From NCBI RefSeq assembly GCF_009755605.1, contig NZ_WPNZ01000015.1, forward strand, positions 146,291 to 210,290: a stretch of DNA of 64,000 nt. Direction: 5' to 3'. The translations under genes and the position numbers were made by a program. This document shows, piece after piece, positions 1-7,955 of the stretch; within the stretch, counting starts at the first letter, position 1, and each line of letters starts with the position of its first letter. The notes under the pieces were generated by a model. The model was not told the origin of the DNA. It did not search any database and saw only the letters and a list, made by a program, of their open reading frames with translations. Source of the DNA: Streptomyces typhae (GTDB lineage: Bacteria; Actinomycetota; Actinomycetes; Streptomycetales; Streptomycetaceae).

Positions 1-118
1 CTCCGGTTTCGAAGAAGGAACGCGAAACGTTCCGGAAAAGGAATCGATCGGATCGACCTGTAGCAGCATCCTCGTATCTCCCGCTTTCCATTTCGTGTGC
101 GTTCGTAGCCGTGCGTGC

Positions 119-622
119 TCAGGCCAGGTACCGGAAGGCCCTCTCGTAATAGACCATGGGGCTCCCCGCGCCCTCGCTCAGGCGTGTGCCCGACACCCGG
201 CCGATCAGGATCACGTGGTCCCCGGCCGGGTGCCGGGCGTGCACCTCGCAGTCCAGTTCGGCGAGCGCGCCCGCTACGGCCGGCAGTCCGCCGGGCGTGC
301 GGGACAGGCCGTCCGACGCGAACTTGTCGGCGCCCTTGGTCGCGAACCGCTCGGCCAGCGGCCTGTGTTCGGGGCTCAGCACACTCACGGCGAAGCGCCC
401 GCAGGAGGCGAACGCCGCGAAGGAGTCGGCCGAGTCGGCCAGACAGACCAGGACCAGCGGCGGGTTCAGCGACACCGAACAGAACGAACTCGCGGTGAAG
501 CCGCGCGGCACCCCTTCGTCGCCCACAGTCGTCACCACCACGACCCCGGCCGCGAACCGGGCCATGGCGTCCCGGAAGTCGCCGGAACCCACCCGCCGTA
601 CCGTTTCCGTCCGCTGCGTCAC
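119..622 (-). CDS. Flavin reductase (HpaC/FMN reductase-like)
   Basis: This small flavin reductase (about 167 aa) should use NAD(P)H to make free reduced FMN or FAD for a partner monooxygenase. The order FRDAMARFAAGVVVVTT, GFTASSFCSVSLNPPLVLVCL, a GDHVILIGRV segment and a terminal YYERAFRYL is typical of the flavin_reduct fold. I chose the GTG at 622 because it gives the family length and begins just before the conserved domain. An in-frame ATG at 718 would add 32 low-complexity residues and has no ribosome site. It is divergent from a biosynthetic operon whose last gene (6816-7937) is an LLM flavin monooxygenase lacking its own reductase domain, so that enzyme is the likely client (inference). 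Confidence 0.85.
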   Translation of the reverse strand: MTQRTETVRRVGSGDFRDAMARFAAGVVVVTTVGDEGVPRGFTASSFCSVSLNPPLVLVCLADSADSFAAFASCGRFAVSVLSPEHRPLAERFATKGADKFASDGLSRTPGGLPAVAGALAELDCEVHARHPAGDHVILIGRVSGTRLSEGAGSPMVYYERAFRYLA

Positions 623-1096
623 AGCATCACCACCATCCGTCCCACGGAATTCAGTCCGTTCTTGCGGCCCAGCCGCTGGGCCCGTGCACCCACCGCGCGC
701 GGCACCGGCGATATCCATGGAGCGAGGAAATGCCGTGCCACGACGGGGCGATAAGGATTTTGTTCTCCCGCGCGCCCCGCAGGCAATAGGCCCATTTGCC
801 CATGGCGCCTCCGGTGCACGGAGGTTCGGACGTTCTTTGCCGCCGACCGTGCCGTGGGGACCGGCAGCGGAAGTCCGTGTGATCGCGCACCCGCAGCCGG
901 TGCGCCGGGACTTAGGTCCTATTCTGGCCGCGCCGGTCCCGTGTCAGGCTGAAGCAGCGCGAACAACGCTTCGGGGGCCGTTCCCGGGATTCAGGCCCGG
1001 GTTTCATTCCTCGGTTCCCAAAGGCCCGCCGCCGCCGTCGATCGGCCGCCCCGGCCGGGCACCTTCAGACATTCTGTAAACCGTGAGGACACATTC
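623..1096. other. Divergent intergenic region upstream of the biosynthetic operon
   Basis: About 470 bases lie between the divergent flavin reductase and the first ATP-grasp gene. The space must contain the operon promoter. I see no gene and no strong palindrome. A ribosome site (GTGAGGA) sits just before the ATG at 1097. A TTAGGTCCTATTCT stretch near 911-924 is the most AT-rich part and could be a minus-10 region, but this is a weak guess. Confidence 0.4.
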
Positions 1097-2338
1097 ATGT
1101 CCGGCGCAATCCTGTTCTTGAACCGCTGGCCCTTGTACGAGGACGAGCGGCGCTGGGAGAACCGGCTCGCCGCTCCCGAGATCGTCTTCCACCCGGAGAC
1201 CGACCGTGTCACGTACGTCTGCGACGAGGGCGGCCGCAGCGGAGTGCCCGCCGACGCCGAACGGGTCCACGTGGTACCGGACTTCGGCGACCTGGACGGA
1301 GTCCTCGCGGTGGTCGACGCCGTCGTACGTGACGAAGGCCCGTTCGAGCACGTCATCGGCTTCTCCGAGATGCTCCTCGACCTCGCGGCGACCCTGCGCG
1401 CGCGGTACCGCGTCCCGGGTTCGAGCCCGGAGGAGACCTCCCGGTTCCGCGACAAGACCGTCATGAAGGAGACGGTGTCGCGGGCCGGGCTCCGCGTGCC
1501 GCGCTGGGCGTCCTGCGGTTCCGAGGAGCAGACCCTCGCGGCCGCCGCGGAGTTCGGCTACCCCGTGATCGTCAAACCGGTGCGCGGGGCGTCCAGCCAG
1601 GGGGTGCGCGAGATCGCCTCGGCCGCGGAGCTGCGGGCGCTGTGCGCCGGACGGAGCCTGCACGACCTCGAGGTCGAGGAGTTCGTGCACGGTGAGATCC
1701 TGCACGTCGACGGCGTCCTGGACGCCGAGGGCGAACCGCTGTTCCTGTGCACCTCGCGTTACCTCTCCACCTGCCTGGACTTCGAGCTGGTGGGCGAACC
1801 GCTCGGCTCCGTCCTCCAGACGGACCCCGCGGTGCGGGGCCGCTGCGAGGACTTCGCCGTGCGGTGCCTGACCGCGCTCGGCCTGCGGAGCTCCGCCTTC
1901 CACCTCGAACTCTTCGACACCGGCGACGAGCTGGTGTTCCTTGAGGTCGGAGCCCGGGTGCCGGGCGCCGACGTGCCGTACGTCATCCACGACGTCCACG
2001 GCGTGAACCTCTTCCGGCTCTGGGTCGACGTGCTGCTCGGCCGTCCGGTCCACCCGCCGGTCCCCGACCCGGAGCTGAGCGGCGGCTGGCTGATCGTCCC
2101 GGGCCCCGAGCCGCTGCCGCAGCAGGTCACCGCCGCCACGTCGCTCCTGGGCAGGGTGCCGTACCTGTACCGGGAGCTGGTGCCGAGGCCGGGTGAGGTG
2201 CTGGTCTCCCGGCCGGGCTCGTACGCGACGCTCCAAGGCGGCCGCTTCCTCTTCCGGGGCGGCACCCAGGAGCGGATCGAGCAGGCCGTGCGCCAGGCAC
2301 GCGCTCGCTACCGACTGACGACCGAGCCCGTCCTGTAG
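1097..2338 (+). CDS. ATP-grasp carboxylate-amine ligase (first of two)
   Basis: This 413-aa ATP-grasp enzyme should activate a carboxylate as acyl phosphate and join it to an amine or similar nucleophile. The ATP-binding strand reads YPVIVKPVRGASSQGV (about 155-170, Lys160), followed by EVEEFVHGEILHVDGVL (about 192-208) and the metal-binding stretch FHLELFDTGDELVFLEVGARVPG (about 268-290, Glu271 and Glu283). The layout resembles BacD-type L-amino-acid ligases and carbamoyl-phosphate-synthase-like ligases. The ATG at 1097 has GTGAGGA 10 bases upstream. It opens the operon and shares the KPVRGASS motif with the second ATP-grasp protein (3650-4966), so the two are probably paralogues acting on successive couplings. 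The substrate cannot be inferred. Confidence 0.88.
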   Translation: MSGAILFLNRWPLYEDERRWENRLAAPEIVFHPETDRVTYVCDEGGRSGVPADAERVHVVPDFGDLDGVLAVVDAVVRDEGPFEHVIGFSEMLLDLAATLRARYRVPGSSPEETSRFRDKTVMKETVSRAGLRVPRWASCGSEEQTLAAAAEFGYPVIVKPVRGASSQGVREIASAAELRALCAGRSLHDLEVEEFVHGEILHVDGVLDAEGEPLFLCTSRYLSTCLDFELVGEPLGSVLQTDPAVRGRCEDFAVRCLTALGLRSSAFHLELFDTGDELVFLEVGARVPGADVPYVIHDVHGVNLFRLWVDVLLGRPVHPPVPDPELSGGWLIVPGPEPLPQQVTAATSLLGRVPYLYRELVPRPGEVLVSRPGSYATLQGGRFLFRGGTQERIEQAVRQARARYRLTTEPVL

Positions 2339-2385
2339 CGCGACCGAGCCGGTCCAGCCGGTCCTGTAGCGCGGCCGGGCCGTCA

Positions 2386-2432
2386 CGTACCACCGCAATC
2401 GAACCGTCCCGTACCACCGCAATCGAACCGTC
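2386..2432. repeat. Two-copy 23-bp direct repeat between operon genes
   Basis: The motif GTACCACCGCAATCGAACCG occurs at 2387 and 2411, inside two 23-bp copies spaced 24 bp apart. A separate shorter direct repeat, GTCCTGTAGCGCG, occurs at about 2330 and 2361; its first copy includes the stop codon of the upstream ligase gene. The spacer thus looks built by local duplication. Confidence 0.85.
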
Positions 2433-2450
2433 GAACCCATGGAGGAAGAC

Positions 2451-3542
2451 GTGGATCAGTTGAACCACGCGGAGCTGGTCGACAAGGACTTCGTGCTGTT
2501 CGCCGAGGGGTGCTTCGGACTCTTCACGAGCAAGATCGCCGCCTCGCTGATCCGCTACCGCGGGGACCGCTGCGTCGCCGTGATCGACAGCCGCAAGGCC
2601 GGCCGGACCGTTCAGGACGTCCTCGGCTACGGCGGCGCGATCCCGATCGTCGGCCGCGTCGAGCACGCTCTGCCCCTGCGCCCGGAGGTCCTGGTCGTCG
2701 GCAAGGGACTGCACTCCGCCGAACTGCCCTCCGGCTGGAAGCCGCACCTCCTCACGGCCGTCCGGAGCGGCCTCCACCTGATCAACTCGATCCACTACCG
2801 CCTCACCGACGACCCGGACATCGCCCGTGCCGTCCGCGAGCAGGGCGTCACCGTCTGGGAGACCAAGGACGCCCCGGTCGTGCCGCTCAACAAGGCCCGC
2901 GTCCTCGACCTGGACACCTGGGTCGTCCACACGTGCGGCAGCGACTCCAACATCGGGAAGAAGACCGCCGCCCTGCAGATCTGGCACGAGGCCAACCGCA
3001 GCGGCATCCCCACCGGCTTCGCCGCCACCGGCCAGAGCGGCATGCTGATCTCCGGACACGGCATCGCGGTCGACGGCGTACCCGGCGACTTCATGGCAGG
3101 CGCGGTCGAGCACGTCGTGACGGAGGCCGCCGCCGGCAACGAATGGGTCGTCGTCGAGGGACAGGGGTCCCTCAACCACATCGGGTTCAGCGGCGTCGCC
3201 CTCGCCATCCTCCACGGGGCCCTGCCGCACGCCCTGGTCTTCTGCCACCGCCTCGGCGCCGAGCGGACCAAGGTCTGGGAGACGCCCATCATCCCCCTCC
3301 CCGAGCTCATCCGCATGAACGAGGAGCTCACCGTCTTCGAGCGGCCCGCGGAGACCGTCGCCGTCAGCGTCAACAGCGTCGGCTTCACCGAGGAGGACTA
3401 CCGCAAGGAGGCCGAGAAGCTGGAGGCCGACACCGGACTGCCCGTCGTCGACCCGGTCCGTGCGGGCGGCGCCGCCCGGCTCGTGGACATCCTGCGCGCC
3501 CACCGGCGCGAGACCGCGGACCGGCAGTGGGCCCGCCGGTGA
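2451..3542 (+). CDS. DUF1611 family P-loop protein
   Basis: This 363-aa protein matches the DUF1611 family: an N-terminal Rossmann-like half (FVLFAEGCFGLFTSKIA to about residue 140) followed by a P-loop half with HTCGSDSNIGKKTAALQIW (about 160-178), ATGQSGML (192-199) and VVEGQGSLNH (234-243). One characterised DUF1611 group (DgcN) is a D-glutamate N-acetyltransferase; whether this member acylates an amino acid is inference. The start is decided by the ribosome site: GGAGGA at 2441-2446 lies 4 bases before the GTG at 2451, so an in-frame ATG at 2439 overlapping that site is unlikely. It sits between two ATP-grasp genes, suggesting it prepares or modifies an amino-acid building block for ligation. 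Confidence 0.85.
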   Translation: MDQLNHAELVDKDFVLFAEGCFGLFTSKIAASLIRYRGDRCVAVIDSRKAGRTVQDVLGYGGAIPIVGRVEHALPLRPEVLVVGKGLHSAELPSGWKPHLLTAVRSGLHLINSIHYRLTDDPDIARAVREQGVTVWETKDAPVVPLNKARVLDLDTWVVHTCGSDSNIGKKTAALQIWHEANRSGIPTGFAATGQSGMLISGHGIAVDGVPGDFMAGAVEHVVTEAAAGNEWVVVEGQGSLNHIGFSGVALAILHGALPHALVFCHRLGAERTKVWETPIIPLPELIRMNEELTVFERPAETVAVSVNSVGFTEEDYRKEAEKLEADTGLPVVDPVRAGGAARLVDILRAHRRETADRQWARR

Positions 3543-3606
3543 GGACTGCGGGCGCAGTCAGGACTGAGGGCCCAGTCAGGACTGAGGGCCCAGTCAGGAC
3601 TGCGGC
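3543..3606. repeat. 18-bp tandem repeat, 3.5 copies
   Basis: Immediately after the DUF1611 stop codon, an 18-bp unit GGACTGAGGGCCCAGTCA is repeated three times (3543-3560 with two changes, 3561-3578, 3579-3596) plus a partial fourth copy. Each unit contains GACTG and CAGTC arms that could form a small stem, so the RNA could fold into a row of weak hairpins before the next gene. Confidence 0.92.
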
Positions 3607-3649
3607 ACCGGCGACGAAAGCGGCCCCCGGACTGCGAGGAGACGCACAG

Positions 3650-4966
3650 ATGAACAAGGCGATCCTGCTCCTGATGCACCAGGGCACGTCGTACACCGAG
3701 GAGATCGCCGCGGCCACCGCCCGGCTCGGACTGACCCTGGTCGCCCTCAGCTCCCGGCCGGAAAAGCCGGCGGCCCTGGACACCAGCCGCCGCCACGTGG
3801 CGGACTGCCTGGTCACCGAGGAACCCGAACTGCACTCCGGAGACGTCGAGAAGGCCGTACGCGAACTCGCCGACCGGGGCCACCGGGTCGAGGCCGCCCT
3901 CGCCACCTTCGAGGGCTACCGGCTCCTGATGGCCGAGCTCAACGAGCGGCTCGGCGCACGCGACAGCGCCGAGCCCGCGCTGCGCCTCTGCCTGGACAAG
4001 TACGAGCTGCGCCGCCGTCTGCTCGCCGAGGGACTGAGCGAGGTCCGGGTCCACCGGATCGCCCCGGGCGCGCCCCCCGGTCTCGACCCCATGGCCCGCT
4101 GGTTCGTCAAACCGGTGCGCGGTGCCTCGTCCTTCGCGACCTTCGTCCTGGACGACGTCGACGACCTGGCCGACCTGCCCGCGATCCAGGCGCAGATGCG
4201 CGCCGACCGGCGCATGCGGGCGATCTTCATGGACCGGTACGACTTCCTGGTCGAGGAGTACGTCGAGGGCCCGGAGTTCAGCTTCGAGACGTTCCTCCTC
4301 GACGGCCGGATCCACCACCTGTGCGTCCACGAGAAGGCCCGCGTGGAACGCCTTGAGCGGACCGTCCTGGAGGGCATGTCGGTCAGCCCGCCCATGAGCC
4401 TCGACCGCGCGCTCGTCCTGGAGGGAGCCGACCACGTCACCCGCTGCCTCGCCGCGCTCGCGGGGCACGGTCTCACCGACGGCGCCCTCCACGTCGAGGT
4501 CAAGTACTGGGAGCCCAGGAAGCGCTGGGAGATCATCGAGATCAACCCCCGGATGGGCGGCAGCCTCATCGACGCGAGCGTCCAGGCCGTCACCGGGCAC
4601 TCCCTCCTCGACCTGTGGACCGAGTCCCTGCTGCTTCCCGGCGCCGAGCGGGACGCCTTCCACGACCGACTCACCCGCGCCTCCCAGCTGGAGGCCCTGC
4701 GCACCGGAGCGCCCACCCGGGCGACCGTGTTCCTCAGCAAGTACGGGGAGAAGGGGCGGACCGTCGACACGATCCGCTTCGAGCCGCCCGTCCGCCCGCC
4801 CCGCATCCTGCGTGTCCACGTGGCGGAGGGAACCGAACTGGAGGCGTCCGACCGGGGGATCTGCCTGATGGACGCCCTGTGGGACGTGGCGCCCGACTGT
4901 CTGGTCGCCGAGACGGACTTCCTCGACCGGCACGCCACGGAGCACTTCCAGGTCCGCTACCGCTGA
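3650..4966 (+). CDS. ATP-grasp carboxylate-amine ligase (second of two)
   Basis: This 438-aa ATP-grasp ligase has WFVKPVRGASSFATFV (about 151-166, Lys154), FLVEEYVEGPEFSFETFLLDG (about 199-219), HVEVKY (281-286) and the metal and phosphate site EIIEINPRMGGSL (about 294-306). The ATG at 3650 has GAGGAG 8 bases upstream. The open frame continues upstream through the DUF1611 gene, but that part is proline/arginine-rich shadow and the domain starts exactly at MNKAILLLMHQG. The presence of two ligases suggests two amide, ester or thioester-type bonds, or one activation and one coupling. The arrangement with DUF1611 and oxygenase genes is not one I recognise. Confidence 0.88.
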   Translation: MNKAILLLMHQGTSYTEEIAAATARLGLTLVALSSRPEKPAALDTSRRHVADCLVTEEPELHSGDVEKAVRELADRGHRVEAALATFEGYRLLMAELNERLGARDSAEPALRLCLDKYELRRRLLAEGLSEVRVHRIAPGAPPGLDPMARWFVKPVRGASSFATFVLDDVDDLADLPAIQAQMRADRRMRAIFMDRYDFLVEEYVEGPEFSFETFLLDGRIHHLCVHEKARVERLERTVLEGMSVSPPMSLDRALVLEGADHVTRCLAALAGHGLTDGALHVEVKYWEPRKRWEIIEINPRMGGSLIDASVQAVTGHSLLDLWTESLLLPGAERDAFHDRLTRASQLEALRTGAPTRATVFLSKYGEKGRTVDTIRFEPPVRPPRILRVHVAEGTELEASDRGICLMDALWDVAPDCLVAETDFLDRHATEHFQVRYR

Positions 4967-4985
4967 CCACCGACCACCGACCACT
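4965..4985. repeat. 7-bp tandem repeat overlapping the stop codon
   Basis: GACCACC occurs at 4965-4971 and 4972-4978, followed by GACCACT at 4979-4985. The first copy overlaps the TGA of the ATP-grasp gene. The repeat ends 4 bases before the AAGGAG site (4990-4995) of the next gene. Confidence 0.8.
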
Positions 4986-5001
4986 CTTGAAGGAGAACGC
5001 G

Positions 5002-5778
5002 ATGAACCGTGTGCAGAGCACCGGGATCACCCACCCGAAGCCGTTCTACACCGAGGAGCAGAGCCGTCTGAAGAAGGCCGAACTCGACCGCTACCTGGAC
5101 AAGAAGATGGCGGAGTGGAAGGCCACCGTGCCCTTCGCCGCACACCTGACCGAGCCGGAACTCCACCAGGCGTACTACCGCCGCACCCTCATCGAGCACG
5201 TGTGGCGGATCCGCCTCTCCCGGGTCAGCCAGTCCAAGGCCATCTACAAGATCGCCCAGGTCGCGCCGCGGGCCGCCCGCGACTACGCGCAGTACCAAGC
5301 CGACGAGATGCTCCACGACAAGCTGTACATCAGCGACGCCGCGGCCGCCGGAGTCACCGAGGAGGAGATCCTCGCGACCGAGCCCTACCTCTCCACCCGC
5401 CTCTTCGAGGGCTTCTTCTACTACGCCCTGGAGCACGAGTCGGCCCTCGCCCCGGTCGTCTCCAACTACCTGGTGGAGTACACCCAGGTCAAACTCCAGC
5501 CGGCCATCGTCGCGAACCTCCAGAAGCGGCTCGGCAAGGAGAACGTCAAGGGCCAGGCCGCCCACCTCCACGTCGACACCACCGAGGACCACTCCCAGGA
5601 GATGTGGGACATCCTCCACCAGCTGATCTTCAGCGAGGAGGACTACCAGCAGGTCTTCAAGTACATCGACGACGTCCAGGAGATCCTCGCGATGTTCTTC
5701 CGGGAGATCTACGCGGACACCGTGGCCCGGCACGCCGAGACCACCCAGGCCGCCCCGACCGTCGAGACCGCCGTGTGA
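5002..5778 (+). CDS. Haem-oxygenase-like di-iron oxidase (HDO)
   Basis: This 258-aa all-helical protein resembles the haem-oxygenase-like di-iron oxidase / TenA-PqqC superfamily, whose members catalyse N-oxygenation, C-C cleavage or desaturation in natural-product pathways. Likely iron ligands are Glu102 and His105 (QADEMLHDKLY), a Glu in the YYALEHES helix (Glu144 or Glu147) and residues of HLHVDTTEDHSQEMW (His188/His190, Asp192, Asp196, His197). An aromatic helix, LFEGFFYYALEHE, precedes the last group. The ATG at 5002 has AAGGAG 6 bases upstream. It lies fourth in the operon, between a ligase and a 2-oxoglutarate dioxygenase. The exact reaction is unknown. It could be mislabelled as an iron-containing redox enzyme or TenA-like thiaminase, but thiamine genes are absent here. 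Confidence 0.82.
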   Translation: MNRVQSTGITHPKPFYTEEQSRLKKAELDRYLDKKMAEWKATVPFAAHLTEPELHQAYYRRTLIEHVWRIRLSRVSQSKAIYKIAQVAPRAARDYAQYQADEMLHDKLYISDAAAAGVTEEEILATEPYLSTRLFEGFFYYALEHESALAPVVSNYLVEYTQVKLQPAIVANLQKRLGKENVKGQAAHLHVDTTEDHSQEMWDILHQLIFSEEDYQQVFKYIDDVQEILAMFFREIYADTVARHAETTQAAPTVETAV

Positions 5779-5823
5779 CCCGCTCGTACCGGCCCACGCC
5801 GCCCGGCAGAGAGAGCAGGCAGA

Positions 5824-5920
5824 GAGCCGGCAGACCAGCAGACCAAGAGACCGGCAGACCAAGAGACCGGCAGACCAAGAGACCGGCAGACCAAGAGACC
5901 GGCAGCCCAAGAGACCAGCA
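5824..5920. repeat. 16-bp tandem repeat, four exact copies plus degenerate ends
   Basis: The unit GACCAAGAGACCGGCA is repeated head to tail at 5841-5856, 5857-5872, 5873-5888 and 5889-5904, with a degenerate fifth copy at 5905-5920 and partial units before 5841. It fills most of the 159-base spacer between the di-iron oxidase and PhyH genes. GAGAGGA just downstream serves as the ribosome site for the next gene. Confidence 0.93.
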
Positions 5921-5937
5921 GAGAGGAAAGCCCGGAC

Positions 5938-6819
5938 ATGTCCGCAACCCACACGGCCGCACTGGTCAAGGAGTACCGCGAGAACGGCTTCGCCGTCGTC
6001 GAGCGTCTCTTCGATCGCAGTGAGGTGGCCGAGCTCGACACCGCCATCACGGAGATCCTCGACGTCCCCGACATCGGCACCGTCGCCGAGGTGGAACCGG
6101 GCGACAACGCCATGGCCCGCCGCATCTGGTCGCCCACCGCGCAGCACGCCGCGTTCGAGCGGGCCGCCGCCCACCCCGCACTGCTCGACCACGTCGAGGC
6201 GCTCATCGGCCCCGACATCCTGTTCCACTACAGCAAGCTCCATCTCAAGGCCCCGCACGTGGGCAGTGTCGTGGACTGGCACCAGGACTTCGCCTACTAC
6301 CCCCACACCAACACCGACCTGGTGACGGCCCTCGTCTACCTCGACGACACCACCACCGAGAACTCCGCCCTCCAGGCCGTACCCGGCTCGCACCGGCGCG
6401 GCCTCGCCGACCACTACGCCGGCGGCTACTTCCGCGGCAAGGTGGCGGGCGCCGACGCCCCCGAGCCGGAGCTCGCCGTGCCCATCGAGGCGCCCGCGGG
6501 CAGCGTCGTGTTCATCCACTGCCTGCTCCTGCACTACTCGTCGCCGAACCGCTCCGACCGGTACCGCCGCGCCTACCTGCCGGCCTACCGGGCGGCCGAC
6601 GCCTACCCGATCCACTTCGGTGCGCACGCCGGTCACAACGAGCCCGGAGTGAAACTGCTGCGCGGCAGCGTCTCGGACACGGCACGGGTGGAGGCCGGGG
6701 CGTGGCGCCTCCCGCTAGCGGAGCGCCCCTTCGGCTCGCTCTTCCAGCTCCAGGAGGGCGCCGACAAGGCCGCGGCCGCGGCGAACACCGGGTACGCGAC
6801 GCAGGAAGAGGCGAAGTGA
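5938..6819 (+). CDS. Phytanoyl-CoA dioxygenase family (PhyH) Fe(II)/2-oxoglutarate oxygenase
   Basis: This 293-aa enzyme should hydroxylate or otherwise oxidise a small substrate using Fe(II), O2 and 2-oxoglutarate. The metal facial triad is visible: His115-x-Asp117 in DWHQDFAYYPH and the distal His199 in LLLHYSSPNRSD, with Arg210/211 placed to bind 2-oxoglutarate. The N-terminal KEYRENGFAVVERLF is typical of the family. PhyH members in biosynthetic loci, such as ectoine hydroxylase, usually modify free or carrier-bound amino acids. The ATG at 5938 follows a GAGAGGA site. Its stop codon overlaps the start of the LLM monooxygenase (GTGA), so the two are translationally coupled. Confidence 0.9.
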   Translation: MSATHTAALVKEYRENGFAVVERLFDRSEVAELDTAITEILDVPDIGTVAEVEPGDNAMARRIWSPTAQHAAFERAAAHPALLDHVEALIGPDILFHYSKLHLKAPHVGSVVDWHQDFAYYPHTNTDLVTALVYLDDTTTENSALQAVPGSHRRGLADHYAGGYFRGKVAGADAPEPELAVPIEAPAGSVVFIHCLLLHYSSPNRSDRYRRAYLPAYRAADAYPIHFGAHAGHNEPGVKLLRGSVSDTARVEAGAWRLPLAERPFGSLFQLQEGADKAAAAANTGYATQEEAK

Positions 6820-7937
6820 CAGCGGACCGGCACGAACGCGAGCTGAGAGTGCACTGGAACTCGCCGCTCAGCGGGCAGCAGAAGGCGTCGGGGAAGTACC
6901 GGACCGGCGAGCTCGACTTCGACGGGATCGTCGACTTCGCACGGGAAGCGGACCGCCTGGGCGTCGACTCGCTCCTCATGGGGATCGGCTTCCACATGCC
7001 CGATCCGCTCCCGATGCTCGGCGCCCTGGTCCGCGAGACCCGTCGCGTCAAGTTCCTCCTCGCCTACCGTCCCGGGCTGCTCCCGCCGACGCTCTTCGCC
7101 CAGGTGGTCAACACGGTCTCGTGGATGTCGGACGGGCGGATATCCCTCAACCTGGTCGCGGGCACCTCCCCGGCTGAGCAGGCGTACTACGGGGACTTCC
7201 TCGCCCACGACGAGCGCTACGCACGCTCCGGCGAGTTCCTGGACATCCTCCACCGGCTCTGGCGCGGCGAGACCCCGCTGTCCTACGAGGGCGACCACTA
7301 CCGCATCGAGGACGCGCGGCTCGGCCTGGGCTACAAGGGCGGGGGCCGGCCCGAGATATACATCAGCGGGGCGTCCGAGGTGGCCCGGCGGACCGCCGTG
7401 GACCACGGCGACTGCTGGCTGCGGTACGGCGACACCCCCGAGGGCCTCGCCGCGGCGGCGGAGCCCGTCCTGGCGCGGGGCGGCCGGGTGGGAACGCGCA
7501 TGCATGTGCTGGCGAGGGAGAGCCGGGCGCGAGCGCTGGCGGATCTCACCGCGATGATGCGCGATCCCGACGAGGAGCACCGCGAGCGGATCGCCGCTGC
7601 CGTGGCCTCCTCCGACTCCGTCGCCGTGCACACGTCCTTCCGGCTGGCCGAGTCGGCGGACGCCGACTGGCTCTCTCCCATGCTGTTCTCCGGTGCCGTG
7701 GCCTATCGCGGCGGTCCGGCCCTCTGCGTCGTGGGCAGTTACGAGGAAGTCGCGGCGTACCTCTACCGGTACAAGGAGGCAGGGATCAGCGAGTTCATCT
7801 TCTCCGGCTGGCCGACGAGGGAGGAGATGCGGATCTTCTACACCCGTGTACTGCCGCTGCTGCGCCGCCTGGAACGCGCCGGGCGCCGCGCCGACCGTAC
7901 GAGGGTGGACACACCGGTGTCCGCTCGTGCCCGGTGA
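6816..7937 (+). CDS. LLM-class flavin-dependent monooxygenase (SsuD-like)
   Basis: This 373-aa TIM-barrel monooxygenase has LLAYRPGLLPPTLFAQ (about 81-96), GRISLNLVAGTSPAEQAYYG (about 107-126) and HDERYARSGEFLDIL (about 131-145), the signature order of the alkanesulfonate monooxygenase (SsuD) branch of the luciferase-like family. These enzymes need FMNH2 from a separate reductase. The flavin reductase at 119-622 is the nearest candidate. The GTG at 6816 overlaps the TGA of the PhyH gene and has AGGAAGAG upstream, which decides the start; an upstream in-frame ATG at 6702 lies inside PhyH. Substrate is unknown. Sulfur metabolism is possible from the family, but the locus has no sulfonate transporter. 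Confidence 0.9.
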   Translation: MTADRHERELRVHWNSPLSGQQKASGKYRTGELDFDGIVDFAREADRLGVDSLLMGIGFHMPDPLPMLGALVRETRRVKFLLAYRPGLLPPTLFAQVVNTVSWMSDGRISLNLVAGTSPAEQAYYGDFLAHDERYARSGEFLDILHRLWRGETPLSYEGDHYRIEDARLGLGYKGGGRPEIYISGASEVARRTAVDHGDCWLRYGDTPEGLAAAAEPVLARGGRVGTRMHVLARESRARALADLTAMMRDPDEEHRERIAAAVASSDSVAVHTSFRLAESADADWLSPMLFSGAVAYRGGPALCVVGSYEEVAAYLYRYKEAGISEFIFSGWPTREEMRIFYTRVLPLLRRLERAGRRADRTRVDTPVSARAR

Positions 7938-7955
7938 GCGAGCGAGCCAGTGGGC

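Noticed and set aside
1..118. Possible partial gene at the left edge
   Set aside because: No open frame with a recognisable domain; only short out-of-frame stretches are seen.
1004..2440. Long open frame on the minus strand opposite the first ATP-grasp gene
   Set aside because: It is a codon-bias shadow of the real gene with low-complexity protein and no domain; high GC makes antisense frames open.
2510..3649. Upstream extension of the second ATP-grasp frame through the DUF1611 gene
   Set aside because: The extension is Pro/Arg-rich shadow; the domain begins at MNKAILLL and the ATG at 3650 has its own ribosome site.
119..7937. Phosphonate biosynthetic cluster
   Set aside because: ATP-grasp, LLM and flavin reductase genes occur in such clusters, but there is no PEP mutase in the window; the sequence left of base 1 is not available.
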